Source of the DNA: Piscicola geometra
Taxonomy: Eukaryota; Annelida; Clitellata; Hirudinida; Piscicolidae
Reading direction: 5' to 3'
NCBI GenBank assembly: GCA_943735955.1
Contig: OX030958.1
Span: 7,556,126-7,620,125 of the forward strand
Length of the DNA stretch: 64,000 nt
The translations under genes and the position numbers were made by a program. Below the pieces are notes generated by a model that was given only the letters and a program-made list of their open reading frames with translations, made no database searches and had not been told where the DNA came from. Shown in pieces: positions 11,601 to 24,100 of this stretch (position 1 is the stretch's first letter; each line of letters begins with the position of its first letter).

Positions 11601-14600
11601 ATTCATTTTTAATAGATTGCTTCTAGGCAATAAAACGAAAGCACTCCCGATGGATGTTTTAATGCCTCGTATCCATCAGTCAATTATGCAAAACATCTCC
11701 TTTTCTGAATGAAAACCACGCAAATCCCAAATAATCCTATCTTTTTATCCAATTGTATCAGTCAATCAATCTTTATTAGTTGGGGTTTTCCAATTATTAA
11801 ACAAACATACAATGTAATCATCACTCAATATTTGATGGAAGGGGGATTAATAAATTGGGTGGTTTCAAGGTTTGAATAATTATAATCAAATCATCAAAAA
11901 TCTCATCAAACAACGACCCACCCTCTTCTCCCATCATGAATACCTACTTTCCCACACAGCATTCTCTCCTGCCCCCCTCTGCAACCCTCTCAACCTCCTT
12001 CCCCACACCACCGCCACCTACACCATCAGCCGCACCTCCATCATGGCGAATGTCACGTGTCTATATGGACCCTCCACTGTCACCACGATGGTGTGTGAGG
12101 GAGACAGGTGGGTGAAAGGAAAGAAGGGGTTTTGAGGGTGTGTTGGAGAAGGGGATGTTGTAATTGGGGAGGGGGTGTTGTAATTGAGGAGGGGATGTTG
12201 CAATTGGAGAGGAGGTACTGTAATTGGGGAAGGGGTGTTGTAATTGGGAAGTATGTAAAAGAGAGAGCTGCTATGGTTTTTAAATGTTTAGGGGTGAAGG
12301 AGGAGAAGAAGGGTTATATAAATTGACTAGGACCTGAGATGATTGGGGCTTGCAAATCGTTGATTGGTGACTAGCTTAAGTTCAGAATTTCTTAATATAT
12401 TTAAGATTTTATATTTTTAGTTTTTTTAAATATAAAATTAGAATTTGTTAAATTATATATTTGAAAAAAGTTTAAATTTTGGGTTTAGAAATAATTGATG
12501 GGAGAAAAGAGTAACGGGTTTTTGGAGAGAAGGTGCAGGATAGCGGGAAAAGATTGGAAAATAAAACGAGAAAAGAAGAAAGAAGTGTATTGGAAAGTGG
12601 AAAATGAAGAAAAAAAGAAGGTTGCTGGGAGATTGAAAAGAGGAAAAGATGTTAAAGAAGGGAAGGTGTTAAATGGGGATGATGAAGATGACATTTTAAA
12701 ATGCTTTTGATGGGAAACAAGTGTGCATGCGTGTGCGAGTTACGAACGTTCAAAAAGTCAGTGAACTTTTAAGCAGGCGTGACTGCCTTGAAGGGAGCAT
12801 TACCGATGACGAACACAACTTTAATTCGCATATTCATGTGTTTCAGCATAGGTGCGGATGTTTGAGTGTTGTTTATGGGTGTCAATATTGTTAATGTATG
12901 CGGTTTTTTAAAATAGTTTTCTTTTATGTTTGATTCGGCCTATGTGTGTGTATGTGTATCTTAAAAGATTAATGACCACATGCCAAATAGCTAGTTTGTC
13001 TTTGTGTCTACGAGGTTCAAATTGTTTAAAACTACCTCAAGAAATTAGTCTCGATAAAATATTTATAGAAAATAAATTTTGTGAAAAAGAATATAGCGAA
13101 ACACTACTTCTTTAAAACTTTAGTTTAAAAAATTATTTTCTTTTAAACTCTTTTCTTTATTTTTTTTCCAAAATTTCCGTTTGGATTAATATTTGTGCTT
13201 TCTAAAATTAAAACAAACGCGATTTAAATTAAAATAAATGGACGCGTGTATTGAAATAGATTCTTACTCGGATCATTTGAGGCTTTTATAAATTAATATT
13301 CCTTTAATCTGTTCGCACATTTGAAACAATTTCTTTCTTTTATGCCTGGAAAATCCAAAAAATGCGATAAATAATGAATGATGACTAGCTTTATAGACAC
13401 AACGGATCCATTCTGCTCCAATTAGAAGCAACATCGATCCTTCTTAATTAAAGCAAATGAATCTTCCTACAGTGTTCCATTGCGAAATGATTAAAAAAAT
13501 ATTTATTTTTTCTAAATTGACAAAGCTAATTTGTTTGTCAAAAAATACTTGTGTTTCACTAGTTTCTATATAAAATTCGTAATTTATGGATATTTAAAGA
13601 GATATTTACTAAAATAATGCATTCCTATGGAATATATTTTCTCCTATTTTAATACGCTTTTAATGAATATTCTCAGATGGGTGGGCAGATTCCCGGAGTG
13701 TTTGTCTTCATCTCACTCGTTTCCGTCTTCTTTTGGTTAGTAAAGGTCGTGGTCATGGGCGTGGGGGGGGGGGGGGTATGGTGGTTTGGAAATTGTGGGG
13801 CGTGTTTTATGGTAGTTGTGGGGATTCAAACCACTTTAAAAACATGTAAACTCAAATGTTACTAATTTACAATATAAATAATAGTTTAAAAGATGTAAAG
13901 AGAAAAAAATGTTCAGTCGAAGAATGGTTTTGGTTACGAAAGAAAAACGTTGAATTAGAGGTTTAATCATTTTGCTGGTTTGTAGATTGAAAAAGGGTGT
14001 GTGAGTTGGGGTGGTGGTGGTTGATGGAGTAGTGGAATGTCCGTTGCGATGAAAAAAGTCCCAAAGTGTTCTTGATGTTGGTGCTATAGCGCAATAATAG
14101 CGCAGTTTTCTTTAACTTTTTCATATCTTGTTCTATAATTATTTTTTAGGCCGATCGTATTTCTCTCTATGAATTGTTTTGTTTTTTTTTGTTTTTTTTT
14201 ATTAAGTTTTTTTAAGATTAATTTCAAATTGTTTTTTCGTTAATATCTTTTAGATTCCATGTGTGCTTATTTTATAAATGACCAAGATTATATTGATCAA
14301 TCAATGTAATTAATCTACATTTATTTCTTCTTTTTACAAAAAAATACAATTTTATCTTTATTTTTATGAAACTTTAAATTAGCTTAAATCTTAAGAAATT
14401 ACCTAAAATTTTTTATTCACTAGTGTAAAACAATGCAGAGCTACTTGTAAAATATTATTTAAAAGATTCCAAGTAGTATCAAGTTAAAAACGAATTAATT
14501 CAAGTATTAAAATAGCTTTTTTTTATTAAACGCTAAAGCATCGACGACTCCCACAGACCTGGAGACAAATAGGTTGTCAGGGAATTTGTCAAAGGACCCA

Positions 14601-17600
14601 TTCAGGGGAAGGAAGGAAAAGGCATTAATACTGCCCAAGTCTCCGAAGCTTTCTCTCTCCACACTCATAGGTTGAAATTTAAGTTTTTTGAAAACTTTAA
14701 AATCTTTTTTTCGTTTTTTAATTATTTGTTTTTGTTGTTCATTTTTTTAAGAGTTTTAATTAGTTATTTAATATACTTTTTATCTTTAAAGTTCATTAAA
14801 AAAAGTAACCATTATTTATTCAACTCAATTTAAATATTTAAAGAAAGAAATTGATCTAAAAGATACTTTCGCTATAAACTCTGAAACACGAAACTTGTCT
14901 ACAGTCTATTTGACTTTCTTTGATTTTTAATTAGAGAATTTGCATTAGTTAATTGGCAGTCTCGGAGAACTTTAGAGTGAATTAAAGTGTCTTTTATATG
15001 CAGAAACCGGCAAGTCGTCACCTCAATCTCGTTCCTGCACAATTCAGCTTCTAAATTCGGCACATAACTTTTTCGACAAAAAATAATGTGTTTTTTGCAA
15101 GAAAAATAGAAAATTGTTTTGGAAAAAGATAAAACTGAAAAAATAATAGTTTTCAAAAACAGGGTAGTTTTTTTATGTATTAAACTTTTTTCAAAAAATT
15201 AGTAATTTATAAGAAATAAATGATTCGAAAAATGTTTTTTAAAAAAAAACAACTTTTTTTAAGAAAAAAGAAATTGTTGTGAGGAAATCTACGTGATGTT
15301 TGGATTCTCAACTGTGTAGAAGAATAATTTAAAAGTCGCTAAATTGAAATTACTTGTGACACGAAAAAGTTTTTTTTCTTCAGGAAACACAAAAACCTCA
15401 AAACAAAGGCAGGAAAAAAAAACAATCGCAAAGAGATTTTGCTTTCAAATGATTGAAGTCTACACAGAGACCAAAAAAATAAAGTTTACTAGGAAGATAA
15501 TTTATAGCTACATACTTTTTCTTGAACGTAAACTTACAAAGAAAAGACTGTAAAAAACGACAAAAAATAATTTTTATCTTCTAAAACTGAATAATTTCTT
15601 TTTGCATAACTTTTTCAAAACGCAAAAAACTGCAGTGGCGACTTCGAGATTATGGACGATTCGACATTCAGCCGATCGTTCGTCTCAAAAAACAATATAT
15701 GAAATCGTGACTGTGCATTTCATGAGAGCTTGCCAGTTTTATTATTTAATTTCATTTTAATTGTGAAACTTTTTCACATTTTAAAAGTTTCAGAACTTAG
15801 TATCAAGGTTAGTTCAATAATTAAGGGGTTATGGGTCATTTATTTGATCACATCAATCAACTTCTGACAAACATGCCTTATGATTAATTAATCTTTTTTT
15901 ATTATTAATAAATTGTCATTAACTTATTAATTTTATAGGAAAAAAATTTGTGTTTTAATTGTTTGCAATATCAAAGATGAGCCTCGGGTGCATGTTTAAG
16001 AGGATTTAACGCATCGATACGCAGCTAATCTTTTTTAAATTCTAATTTAAGTTTTATATCTTCTGTCACTCTTTTTGTATTGTTTGCATGGTGTTAAGTT
16101 GAAAGAAAATAGAAAATATTGTATTTAAAAGAATACAATACAGCAACGAAACTATAACTTATAGTTATAAGCGTGGTGAAAATATAATAGTAATAGCAAA
16201 AATTCGTTTTACAGACTAAAAAAAACACTTGTAGTGAAAAGATTTATAAAAAATAATTATAATAATAACATCAAAGTAAAAATATTTTACACTTGTTTAC
16301 AAGATAATTGTAATAAGAAGGTACAAAAGAATATTCTTTATTGTCGTGTTATTCTTTCGTTTCCCTGAGATAATATGCTTTGTAAATAATTGCATTAGAA
16401 GCCTATACAAATAAAATAAATAAATAATAAAATAAAATAAAAATTGAACAGATTTATACAACTCTTTTTTATTTTTAATATAACTTTTGTTGATACTTTT
16501 TATATAACTTTTATCCTGTTTTGTTAATATACTAATGTCGTTAAATTTTTATTTTATCTCATTTTCTTCCAATTTATTGTAGCTCCTTTGCCCAGGCAGG
16601 CTTTTATTCTATTTGCTAATGGGTATTGAACATTAACGGGTTTTTATTTGATCAAAAAAATGTGCATTACGTATGCTTTTTTCTAATTAAAACGCAATTA
16701 AATTTTTATTTTCTTTATTTACCTATTTATTTATTATTATTCAAATACTTATATCCTATGTTTTTCATTTTCATGACAATATTATTCTTATATATTAAAA
16801 TAGTTTTTTAATTAGAAAAAAGAAAAACATTTTTTCAAAAAAAAGATTACATTTTTTCGAAAAAAAGATTACATTTTTTCAAGCAAACTAGATTACATTT
16901 TAAAAAAATAATATTTTCATTAAATGAATTCTTTTGAAACAACTTTTTCATCACCTAGAATTAGATTCGTCTGAAAAATCATTCATTTTCCGATACAATA
17001 ATCCTTTTCCAGTCTATAATCTCGCATGCATCACTAAGCCTTTTCATTCCTACCTCAACCCACATAATGCTATCTCATCATTTTGAACAGCAAATTATTT
17101 TCTACTTTTTTATTTCATCCTGCCAATTTCTTATTCGTTAGAGTATACTTCTCCATGCATTTGACTTGTGTTTTATGGCTTCCAACCAACCGATGTTCTC
17201 TTTTATTCAACGTCCAACCTGTCACATAAGTAACTCCAGTTTGAAATGCCTTGTTCGGCATGTCTTCGCAAATCTTTTGGGCACAAACCACATGTATGGA
17301 TCGATGGATTTTAAAAACCACTCTGATATTTTTGTTGGATGATTTTGCATTAACAACTAAGCCACACAACTCCTAATGACACAACAGCAAAATGTTCAAC
17401 AACTTGATGATTCTAGCAGCCTCCAAGTATTCAACCAATAATCAACAAACAGACAACTTAATCATTTTTCACCTATAAAACCCGTACACTTTGTTACCCA
17501 CCCATTCATCTCTTCATCAATCCATCTATCAACCAATACATTCATCCCTTGACTCCTATATATATCCATTTATTCTTCTCTTTATAAACACTTTCAACCA

Positions 17601-20277
17601 CTCATTTTTTACCCATTCATCTTCCTTAAAACCTCTGCCCATCCATCCATTCATCCCACCATCCATCCATCCATCTCCTATCCCTACCCCATCCATCCAT
17701 CCAGCCATCCATCCACCATTCATCCCACCATCCATCCATCCAGCCATCCATCCACCATTCATCCCACCATCCATCCATCCCCCATGCCTCCCCCATCCAT
17801 CCATCCATCCATCCTCCAACCATCCAGGAGTAACGATGGGTGCGATGATGACGGTGGTGTCATGTGCGGTGTGCATGGTGGCTCTAATGTGTTGCTACCA
17901 CCATTGGTGAGTTTTGCTTGTTACCATATAATTAAAAAATAAGTTTATTAGTCATACTTATGTGTGTTTAAACTCTGAATTGTGTTTCAATTCATTGTTA
18001 CGATAAATGACAGTTTTAGTAACACTGAGAGTCGCAATAATTGTCTCATTTGTCTGATCAAGTTTCACCTTTGAAGTTGCAAAGAAACAAATCTGTGGCG
18101 CTAAAAAGATTTTAAGATAAATAATTGAACTGTTTCATCTTACATAAAAACAATCTCAAAATCTTCAAGCGTTTCTTCATAAAGGCGACTGTATTATGTA
18201 GCCTATTTAAACTTCAATACTTTGTTTAATCAATAAAAAAAGACAAAGCTATTAGATTAAAGAACATTGGAAAAACACAGAAATAAAATTAAGTGTAAAG
18301 AATAAAACATGGTGCACATTTTGAAACAGACACAATGCAACACTGGACAATATAATTTATGTCTACAATAAAATCAATTGAAATTCGACAAAAGAAAACA
18401 TGCGATTAGAGTGGTCTGCGAAAAAAACTTTTCAAAAAGAATCTAAAAACGTGCTGAAAGTCTGCATTTCACAATTTTAGTTTTAAACAAATTTTAAAAA
18501 ATAAAAATAAATTAAAGTATTGTAAAACACATAATTTTTTCAGTAAGCTTTTCAGAAATCTTGAAAAAAAACATTTTTATAACTTATTTTTTTACAATTA
18601 TTCTAACTTAATTCCATTTTTTTATTAGATGTCTTATCGAAAAAATAAATTCTTTTTCCACTTTTATTAAAATACGATAAGATTTTTTCTCAAAAACATT
18701 TTTTTGCGTTTCCACTTTATTATTGATGTACGGCAATGGAATAAAGTGGCATATCAGGTGGTGTTAACCCATATTACCTAAAATCACCGCCTATTTTAAC
18801 TGCCATAAAACATCCAACTGAAACATTGAACACGCAGCCAAGGGAAATACAAAAGAAACAAAATAAATTAGAAGGAGGATTTAATTGTGACGGCCAATCC
18901 AATTTACATTTAAATTTAATTAGCCTTCTTATATCAACTTCGAATCCAATAGATAAGGCAAAGATATGCAAATTGGCGGGAATAAAGAAGACGAGGTGAT
19001 TCTTTAACTCGCCGGAGCATATTGTATATGCAAATTGAGGCGCTCATATCTGCATCCTTGCGTAAACGGGTCGCCACTGTACTTATTCTCTGCTCTTGTT
19101 GTTATCGTTGTTTCTGTTGTTATCGTTGTTTCTGTTGTTATCGTTGTTTCTGTTGTGTGTTGTTGATGCTTTATGTATTTTTTTCCTGTTTTTTTATAAT
19201 TAGTTTTTATTGTTATATATGATGGTTCATCCAACCTAATGTTTCTTATGAAAGTTTTTTATTCTAATTTTTAACCATTGTTTCAATGCTCAATCATGTG
19301 GCTTGTTTTGTAGCATAGTTATTACGCCATCCGATGCATCTCAACACACAAACAAGCACGCATGTCGTGTTTAAACATTTTTTTATCTTCCCATAACAGA
19401 GTTTTTTATTCGTTGATTACGTCATAAGTACGTCATAACTGAATCATAAGCAAGTCATAACATTGTCTTAATTACACCCTGCTCACGTAACCACGCCAGG
19501 GAGAAGAGAAGATCAAACAAAACAGATGCGAACACTCTCCAGCTGACTTCATCAGCCAACAACGAGTCCCTCCTCAAAAAGGATGACGTCAGCATAGATG
19601 ACAAGAGCGTCGTCATGGAAACAGGAATGTGCCAGTCAGTCCATCACTTGCTCGATCAAACCCCTGTGGAAAGTTTCGAGAAGCTGCTTGAACCCAAGTT
19701 TTCGTACTGCTGTCATCACGCAAGCAACCACCGTGATTTGTCTTTCAGTGGCAGTGACTTCGACGATAGGATTGCCAATCAGCTTGAAGACTCCAAATCC
19801 CTTCACCACAACCACCACCACACGCATCACTACAACCATCACTATCAAACACACGACCTCAAAGCGCTGAGGACTTCTACCCCCTCCAACCAACTGCCCC
19901 TCCCCAAACGTTTCAGCAGCATGAGCAACAAAGACATTGGAAGTGACTGCCACTTCATTAACCACAACACTCCATTCACCCTCAGAAACAACTACAACTT
20001 CAGCAGTGATGACAATAAAATACTTCATAAAAATCAAATCTACAAAAACAACAATAACAACCAAAACATCAACAGCAACGTAGATGCTAAGAATCAAAAC
20101 TGCAACAACACCAACGACGACGACAAATCCTACAACAACATCGACATCTCTACCAACAACAACAACATCACGCACGAAGAATCCAACAAATGTATCAAAA
20201 GTATCTTTTATTTGTCTCAGACCTCACGTGGTGGCCATAACAGCCAACCAGCTGCCAATTGCTTTTCCAACATTTAA
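2616..20277 (+). CDS. SUEL lectin - CUB - sushi single-pass membrane receptor (9 exons, 718 aa)
   Basis: Exons 2616-2703, 6163-6353, 6601-6715, 7297-7670, 7839-8163, 11960-12107, 13677-13735, 17828-17906, 19500-20277; all junctions are GT/AG and the phases agree, with phase 1 between most modules as usual for extracellular domains. Residues 1-24 form a signal peptide ([14 protein letters not shown] core). Residues ~43-131 are a SUEL/Gal_Lectin domain: AAFYGR near the start, paired cysteines, and FGDPC near the end. Residues ~132-206 are a Ser-rich linker. Residues ~207-364 are a CUB domain ([14 protein letters not shown] start, RGFLVNIE end) interrupted by a Ser-rich insert. Residues ~365-421 are a sushi domain ending WVGRFPEC, split by an intron. 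Residues ~437-457 form a hydrophobic membrane segment followed by a basic stop-transfer (EKRRSNK). A 258-residue His/Asn-rich tail follows. By family knowledge the ectodomain should bind carbohydrate or protein ligands; the function is unknown. Exon 1 is the least certain (donor GTTACT). Extra exons between 8164 and 11959 are not excluded. Confidence 0.83.
5587..5658 (-). tRNA. tRNA-His body with anticodon GTT (reads Asn codons)
   Basis: The 72-nt cloverleaf has a perfect 7-bp acceptor stem (GCCGTAA/TTACGGC), D arm with AGTGGTTAG, anticodon stem TCTCG/CGAGA, and T arm CCAGG-TTCGAAT-CCTGG. Except for the anticodon loop it equals the tRNA-His copy at 5896-5967 and resembles metazoan tRNA-His. 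The loop is TTGTTGC, so positions 34-36 (5625-5623) read GTT, the asparagine anticodon. The single difference from the other copy is at position 36. A run of six T on the sense strand (5574-5579) is a pol III terminator, and the A and B boxes are intact. It could be a functional Asn-reading tRNA, a mischarged tRNA, or a recently dead copy. Confidence 0.9.
5896..5967 (-). tRNA. tRNA-His: tRNA-His (anticodon GTG)
   Basis: The 72-nt cloverleaf has intact stems: acceptor GCCGTAA/TTACGGC, anticodon stem TCTCG/CGAGA with loop TTGTGGC, and T loop TTCGAAT. The anticodon GTG lies at 5934-5932. Discriminator A73 fits metazoan tRNA-His; the extra G-1 is normally added after transcription. A T-run follows on the minus strand as the pol III terminator. 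It lies antisense within intron 1 of the receptor gene. Confidence 0.95.
7902..7965 (+). repeat. 30-bp direct repeat inside the CUB exon
   Basis: Two copies of a unit containing CCTCCTCTGAACATACATCC encode Ser-Glu-His-Thr-Ser-rich sequence, so the Ser-rich CUB insert grew at least partly by tandem duplication. Confidence 0.8.
9193..9729 (+). mobile_element. tRNA-derived SINE with target-site duplications
   Basis: A pol III A box (TGGCTTAGTGGTTGAG, 9231-9246) and B box (GAGTTCGATTCC, 9273-9284) sit at tRNA spacing, followed by a body of roughly 420 bases that is clearly GC-richer than the intron around it. The element (9211-9710) is flanked by near-identical direct repeats, TCTTCAATTGAAAAATAT at 9193-9210 and the same with one extra G at 9711-9729. 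This is the signature of LINE-driven target-primed insertion. The SINE family is not identified. Confidence 0.85.
10858..10975 (+). repeat. GATGATGGT trinucleotide microsatellite
   Basis: Imperfect GAT/GGT/GAC triplets lie in intron 5 of the receptor gene. They create Asp-rich and His-rich open frames on the two strands that have no other support as genes. Confidence 0.85.
12130..12260 (+). repeat. ~20-bp tandem array in receptor intron 6
   Basis: About six diverged copies of a unit resembling GTGTTGTAATTGGGGAGGG begin some 25 bases after the sushi exon donor at 12108. Confidence 0.75.
12260..13676. other. Rest of receptor intron 6, nothing recognised
   Basis: This is AT-rich intron DNA. 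A purine-rich stretch at about 12495-12700 is open on both strands but shows only low-complexity Lys/Glu or Phe/Ser sequence, so I do not call it a gene. Confidence 0.6.
13736..17635. other. Receptor intron 7, mostly featureless
   Basis: The intron is AT-rich. A poly-G run lies near 13760-13775. One exception is an island at about 14530-14665 that is open on the minus strand for roughly 40 codons with ordinary residue composition and no match I can name; it is treated under findings. Confidence 0.6.
17636..17827 (+). repeat. CCATCCAT array ending at the acceptor of receptor exon 8
   Basis: CCATC-type repeats run up to and form the 3' splice site: the last unit reads CCATCCAG, whose AG (17826-17827) precedes the transmembrane exon. 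Confidence 0.9.
17907..19499. other. Receptor intron 8
   Basis: AT-rich intron with a three-copy 18-bp repeat at 19088-19156 (unit TGTTATCGTTGTTTCTGT). No coding signal is seen. Confidence 0.6.
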
Positions 20278-21171
20278 TCCTCATCAAACTAACATTAAAA
20301 ACACAAAAACACCTAATATTTTCTATTTTGCTCCACTTGTTTTTTTTCGATTATTCTTCCATTATTCTTTTTTGTCCATAACAACTTTTTAGTTTTTCCA
20401 CGTGCAGCAGCATGATTTCTTTGTACCCTTCTTGAGTTTCTTCGTGATTGGTTATGATGTTCGTTGTTGAGTTGAAACTTTCGAGGATTTTGACATAACT
20501 CTACAACTTTTAGTTCAATAGTTTCATACGAGAAGCTATTCAAGATACTACTCCATGTAGGGACCAAGTTATACGTACTCGAGCACATTAGCAAACACAC
20601 ACTTTGAGCATTAAACACACCATTTCTCTCCAAAAAAAGATGAAAAAACCTACACACACATCGGCTCAGACTCTGACTGCTTTTTATTTCAGTCAATAAT
20701 TGAAGTCGATACAGCCATTTGAATATCGGTTGCTGATTCGCAAAAATAAACAATTTAAATTAACGATTTTTTTTTCTCAAAAATATAGTTCGCCAATTTC
20801 AACCCAAAATGCTTGCTTGAAATACCTTGAAGTATAAAGGATACTTTCGATTGCGTTTAAGAATACAGTAGATTAATTTTTTTTCAATAAAATATGTTTT
20901 TATTTTTTACAAAGTTTGATTTGAACCAGCTTTTTCACACAAACCATTTATTTTTATCTGATATACACCATAAATTTTGTATAAATCATGTTTATACAAA
21001 CTATATCTCGCATATATCTATACCATAGAACAGCCCATGAAAAGCCTCGCCACCCCATTACATCTCCTAGCACAAAAGTCCCAAAACAAAATATATACCA
21101 GCCTATATAGCACGACACCTCGTGTGCAATGATAGAGCGATGAAAGAAAGCTTGGAAGCGGCCGTGGGAGT
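20278..21171. other. Convergent 3' ends of the receptor and tropomyosin genes
   Basis: This 0.9 kb gap holds both 3' UTRs. An AATAAA at 20746-20751 could serve the receptor, and TTTATT motifs at about 20895-20905 and 20947-20952 are possible tropomyosin poly(A) signals on the minus strand. Open frames here have no family features. Confidence 0.6.
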
Positions 21172-24100
21172 CTAGAAGGTGGCCAACTCCGAGAAGGTTC
21201 CATCCAGCTCCTCGCTGATCATTCTGTAGTTCTCCTTCTCCTGCAGCAGTTCGTCTGTTGGCGTGTGTTTAGTTTTGTTTTTGTTTTAGTGTTGTTGTGT
21301 TGTAGTTGTTTTGTGTTGTGTTGTAGTTGTTGTTTTGTGTTTTAGTGTTGTGTTGGTGTCTTGTTGTGTTGTGTTTGTAGTTTTTATAATTTTGTTTTTG
21401 TGTATGGTTGCTCTTTATTTTAATATTTTTTTATGCGTTTAAAACATTTTATGTATTTTTAAAATATGTAAATGACCGCTTTAGCTTTAAACGTGAGGCG
21501 TAAACCCCATTTTTTCGAGACATTAATCATTCAAGAAATGTTTTTTTAATATTTTAAAATATTGTGAAGTTGAAAGGCGTTTAAACGACCAAAAATATTT
21601 GAGTGCAAAGTTGAAGGGTGTAATGCTTGCAAAAGAGGGAAAACATGGGAACATGGGAACATGGGAACATGGGAACATGGGAATATGGGAACATGGAAAC
21701 ATGGGAATATGGAGACATGGGAACATGGGAACATACCCTCCAGTCTGTCGATCTCCTTCTGAAGTTTTGAGACGTTCCTCTCTGCATCAGCGGCACGGTT
21801 CTCAGCCTGGATAATGATTTAATAGTTTATTCAATTTTTAGTTAATTGTCAGATTAATTATTTAATTTATTTATGAGTATATTAAAAAAAATTTGGGTCT
21901 AATTATTTATTGAAGAAATGAATTTAAATATTTATTTGTTGGTGAAAAAAATTTAATTATTTTCAGCAGAAAATAGAAGATAAAATTTAGTATGCAACAA
22001 AACTTCAAAGTAATCTTAAAAATATCATGAAAAATGAAAAAACAATTTAACGCAATTTTTGATAAATGAATAAATTCTTTAAATAGACTTTTGGAAGACA
22101 AAAATTTGATAAACGTATTTGATTTTTAAGAAAAAGTAAAAAACAAATGTCTATATTTAGTTTTTTTCAAGATTTCTTATTTAACTTTTACTTTTTTGAT
22201 CCACGTGAGTTAGGATTTCTTGGCCAACTTCATTTCCTTTACAATATTTTTCAATTTCTTTTCCAAAATTTTCATTTCCTTTTTTATTATTTCCCAGAAC
22301 CTCAAGTTTACTTTTGGTATTTTTTGTGTTCCCTTTGAGTAATGTTGCTCCAATATCTAGGCAGGAATGGAGCAAAGGTCGCCTTCGCCATAACTCAGCT
22401 CTTAACCCTCGCCCCTTCTACTCTTTTGTTCTTCTTTAAGTTTTGAACGATCAAAAACTTTTAGTGTCTTTCTGAAGCAAAACTGATTATATCATAAAAA
22501 ACTGATTGAAAATATGTTGATATATTCTTTGTTTGAATTAATCAGAATTTATATTGTTTTCGTTGAAGTTTACAAAAGCTAAAAGCTAAAATATAAGTAC
22601 AATATATATTTTGAGAACAGAATGGCAGGTACTTTGAGGGAAAAGCAATTCTCTTTTAGATGTTTACGAAACTCTGCAAGTATACAAAGAAGATAAAGAA
22701 AAATAATCGAACGCTATCAAGATCGAGCTATAGGATATGAAAAAATTAATAAAATATATTTATATATATTGAAGAAAAGAATTAATAAATAAAACAATTG
22801 TTTAAAAAAACATGCAAAATTCTTGGACACCGATGGATCGATAAAAATCAAACCAAATATAAATCCAATTATAAAAATGAAAAATAAAATAATTTATAAA
22901 TTGTAAATATATCTGTATTGAGTTATTTAACCGAGAAATTATTTTTTTGAACTTTTAATTTTTTTAATACGTTTTGTTAATACATTCTCATGTAGATAAA
23001 CAATGTTTATTGCACAATCAATTGTTTCTACCACTTATCAATGGATATATATTGGAAAAAGAATTTGCATGGAAGTGTTTTGTACACGAAAACGTGTAAA
23101 TTCTTTGAATGAGGTTTCTTCTTTTATTTTAAAATTATTATTTTGAAAATAATGGGCATACCCTGAAGAGCATTAAAATAAAAATGTTAAATAAATACAT
23201 TTAATCCTAAATATCGATAAATAATTAATATTACTAATAAAAATTCTTATAGCAATTCTTTCTATAGTGAATGTAAAACCTCTATAAAATAAAAAAATGA
23301 AAAATTTCTTTAAGTCCTATTTTACTCAATTAATAAAGGACTCATTGTAAATAAGTTCAAAATGTTTTATTTTATCTTAACTTAATATTCGAATTAATAG
23401 GCAGGCCAAATTGAAGTTTTATAGCGCAATATTTCTAGATGGGAGGCTTGAGTTATAATGATTGAGCCTTAATAAAACTTTCCTTAGAGAATCTTGCCCT
23501 AGCTTATTGCTCGTTTCAGCATAACTTAAGTTTGTTTCAAGTCGTTATAGTTAGATAGGGTCTGGATGCATTTTGGGATGGAACCAGAGGTTTTAATGGT
23601 GAAAATATTTTTGTAATTATCAGTGTTTATGATTAATATAAAACTTTTAATTATTTTACTTATTAATACCACAATATTTTCATCCTTAATAGCTTCATTT
23701 TTTATATTCGTAAGAAATCCTTATAAGTCCATCTCAGTGGACTCCAAACATCATTTTACGTAGATCCAGCACACAGTAGCGTTTCAGATCTAATTTCTTA
23801 AATAATTGATGCATCCATTCACCGACTCAATCTGCCCATCAAAACCTCTATGAGAATCTATTTTACTGTTGTGTACACAAGTCATAGAGGTTTAAGCCTG
23901 CGACCAAAGTTTCTTGAGATAAGTCAATATTCCTCGATCTATCGAGTGCCTTTATAAATTTGTAGTTTAAAAAAAATTAAATAGGATAATTGATGAGAAA
24001 AATATTCAAAAGTAGTGTGTTTTATTTTATATATTTTAAGTTTTTTAATCAAATATGATTAGCCTTCAGTCGAATGAAATATTTCTTCCGCATTGACTAA

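Larger units (their letters stand above)
8164..11959 (+). other. Intron 5 of the lectin receptor gene
   Basis: The 3.8 kb intron contains a tRNA-derived SINE (9211-9710), a GAT/GGT trinucleotide tract (10858-10975) and a GC-richer unassigned stretch around 10620-11210. The gap is long enough to hide a further extracellular-module exon, but I found no open, splice-bounded candidate. Confidence 0.6.

Noticed and set aside
17491..17910. 139-codon plus-strand open frame rich in Pro-Ser-Ile-His
   Set aside because: Only its last part (17828-17906) is an exon; the rest is the CCATCC array of the preceding intron.
19636..20175. 179-codon Val-rich minus-strand open frame
   Set aside because: Shadow of the Asn/His-rich receptor tail exon on the other strand.
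22181..22375. Lys/Glu-rich minus-strand frame as an alternative tropomyosin exon
   Set aside because: No splice borders in the right phase and no heptad pattern or family residues.
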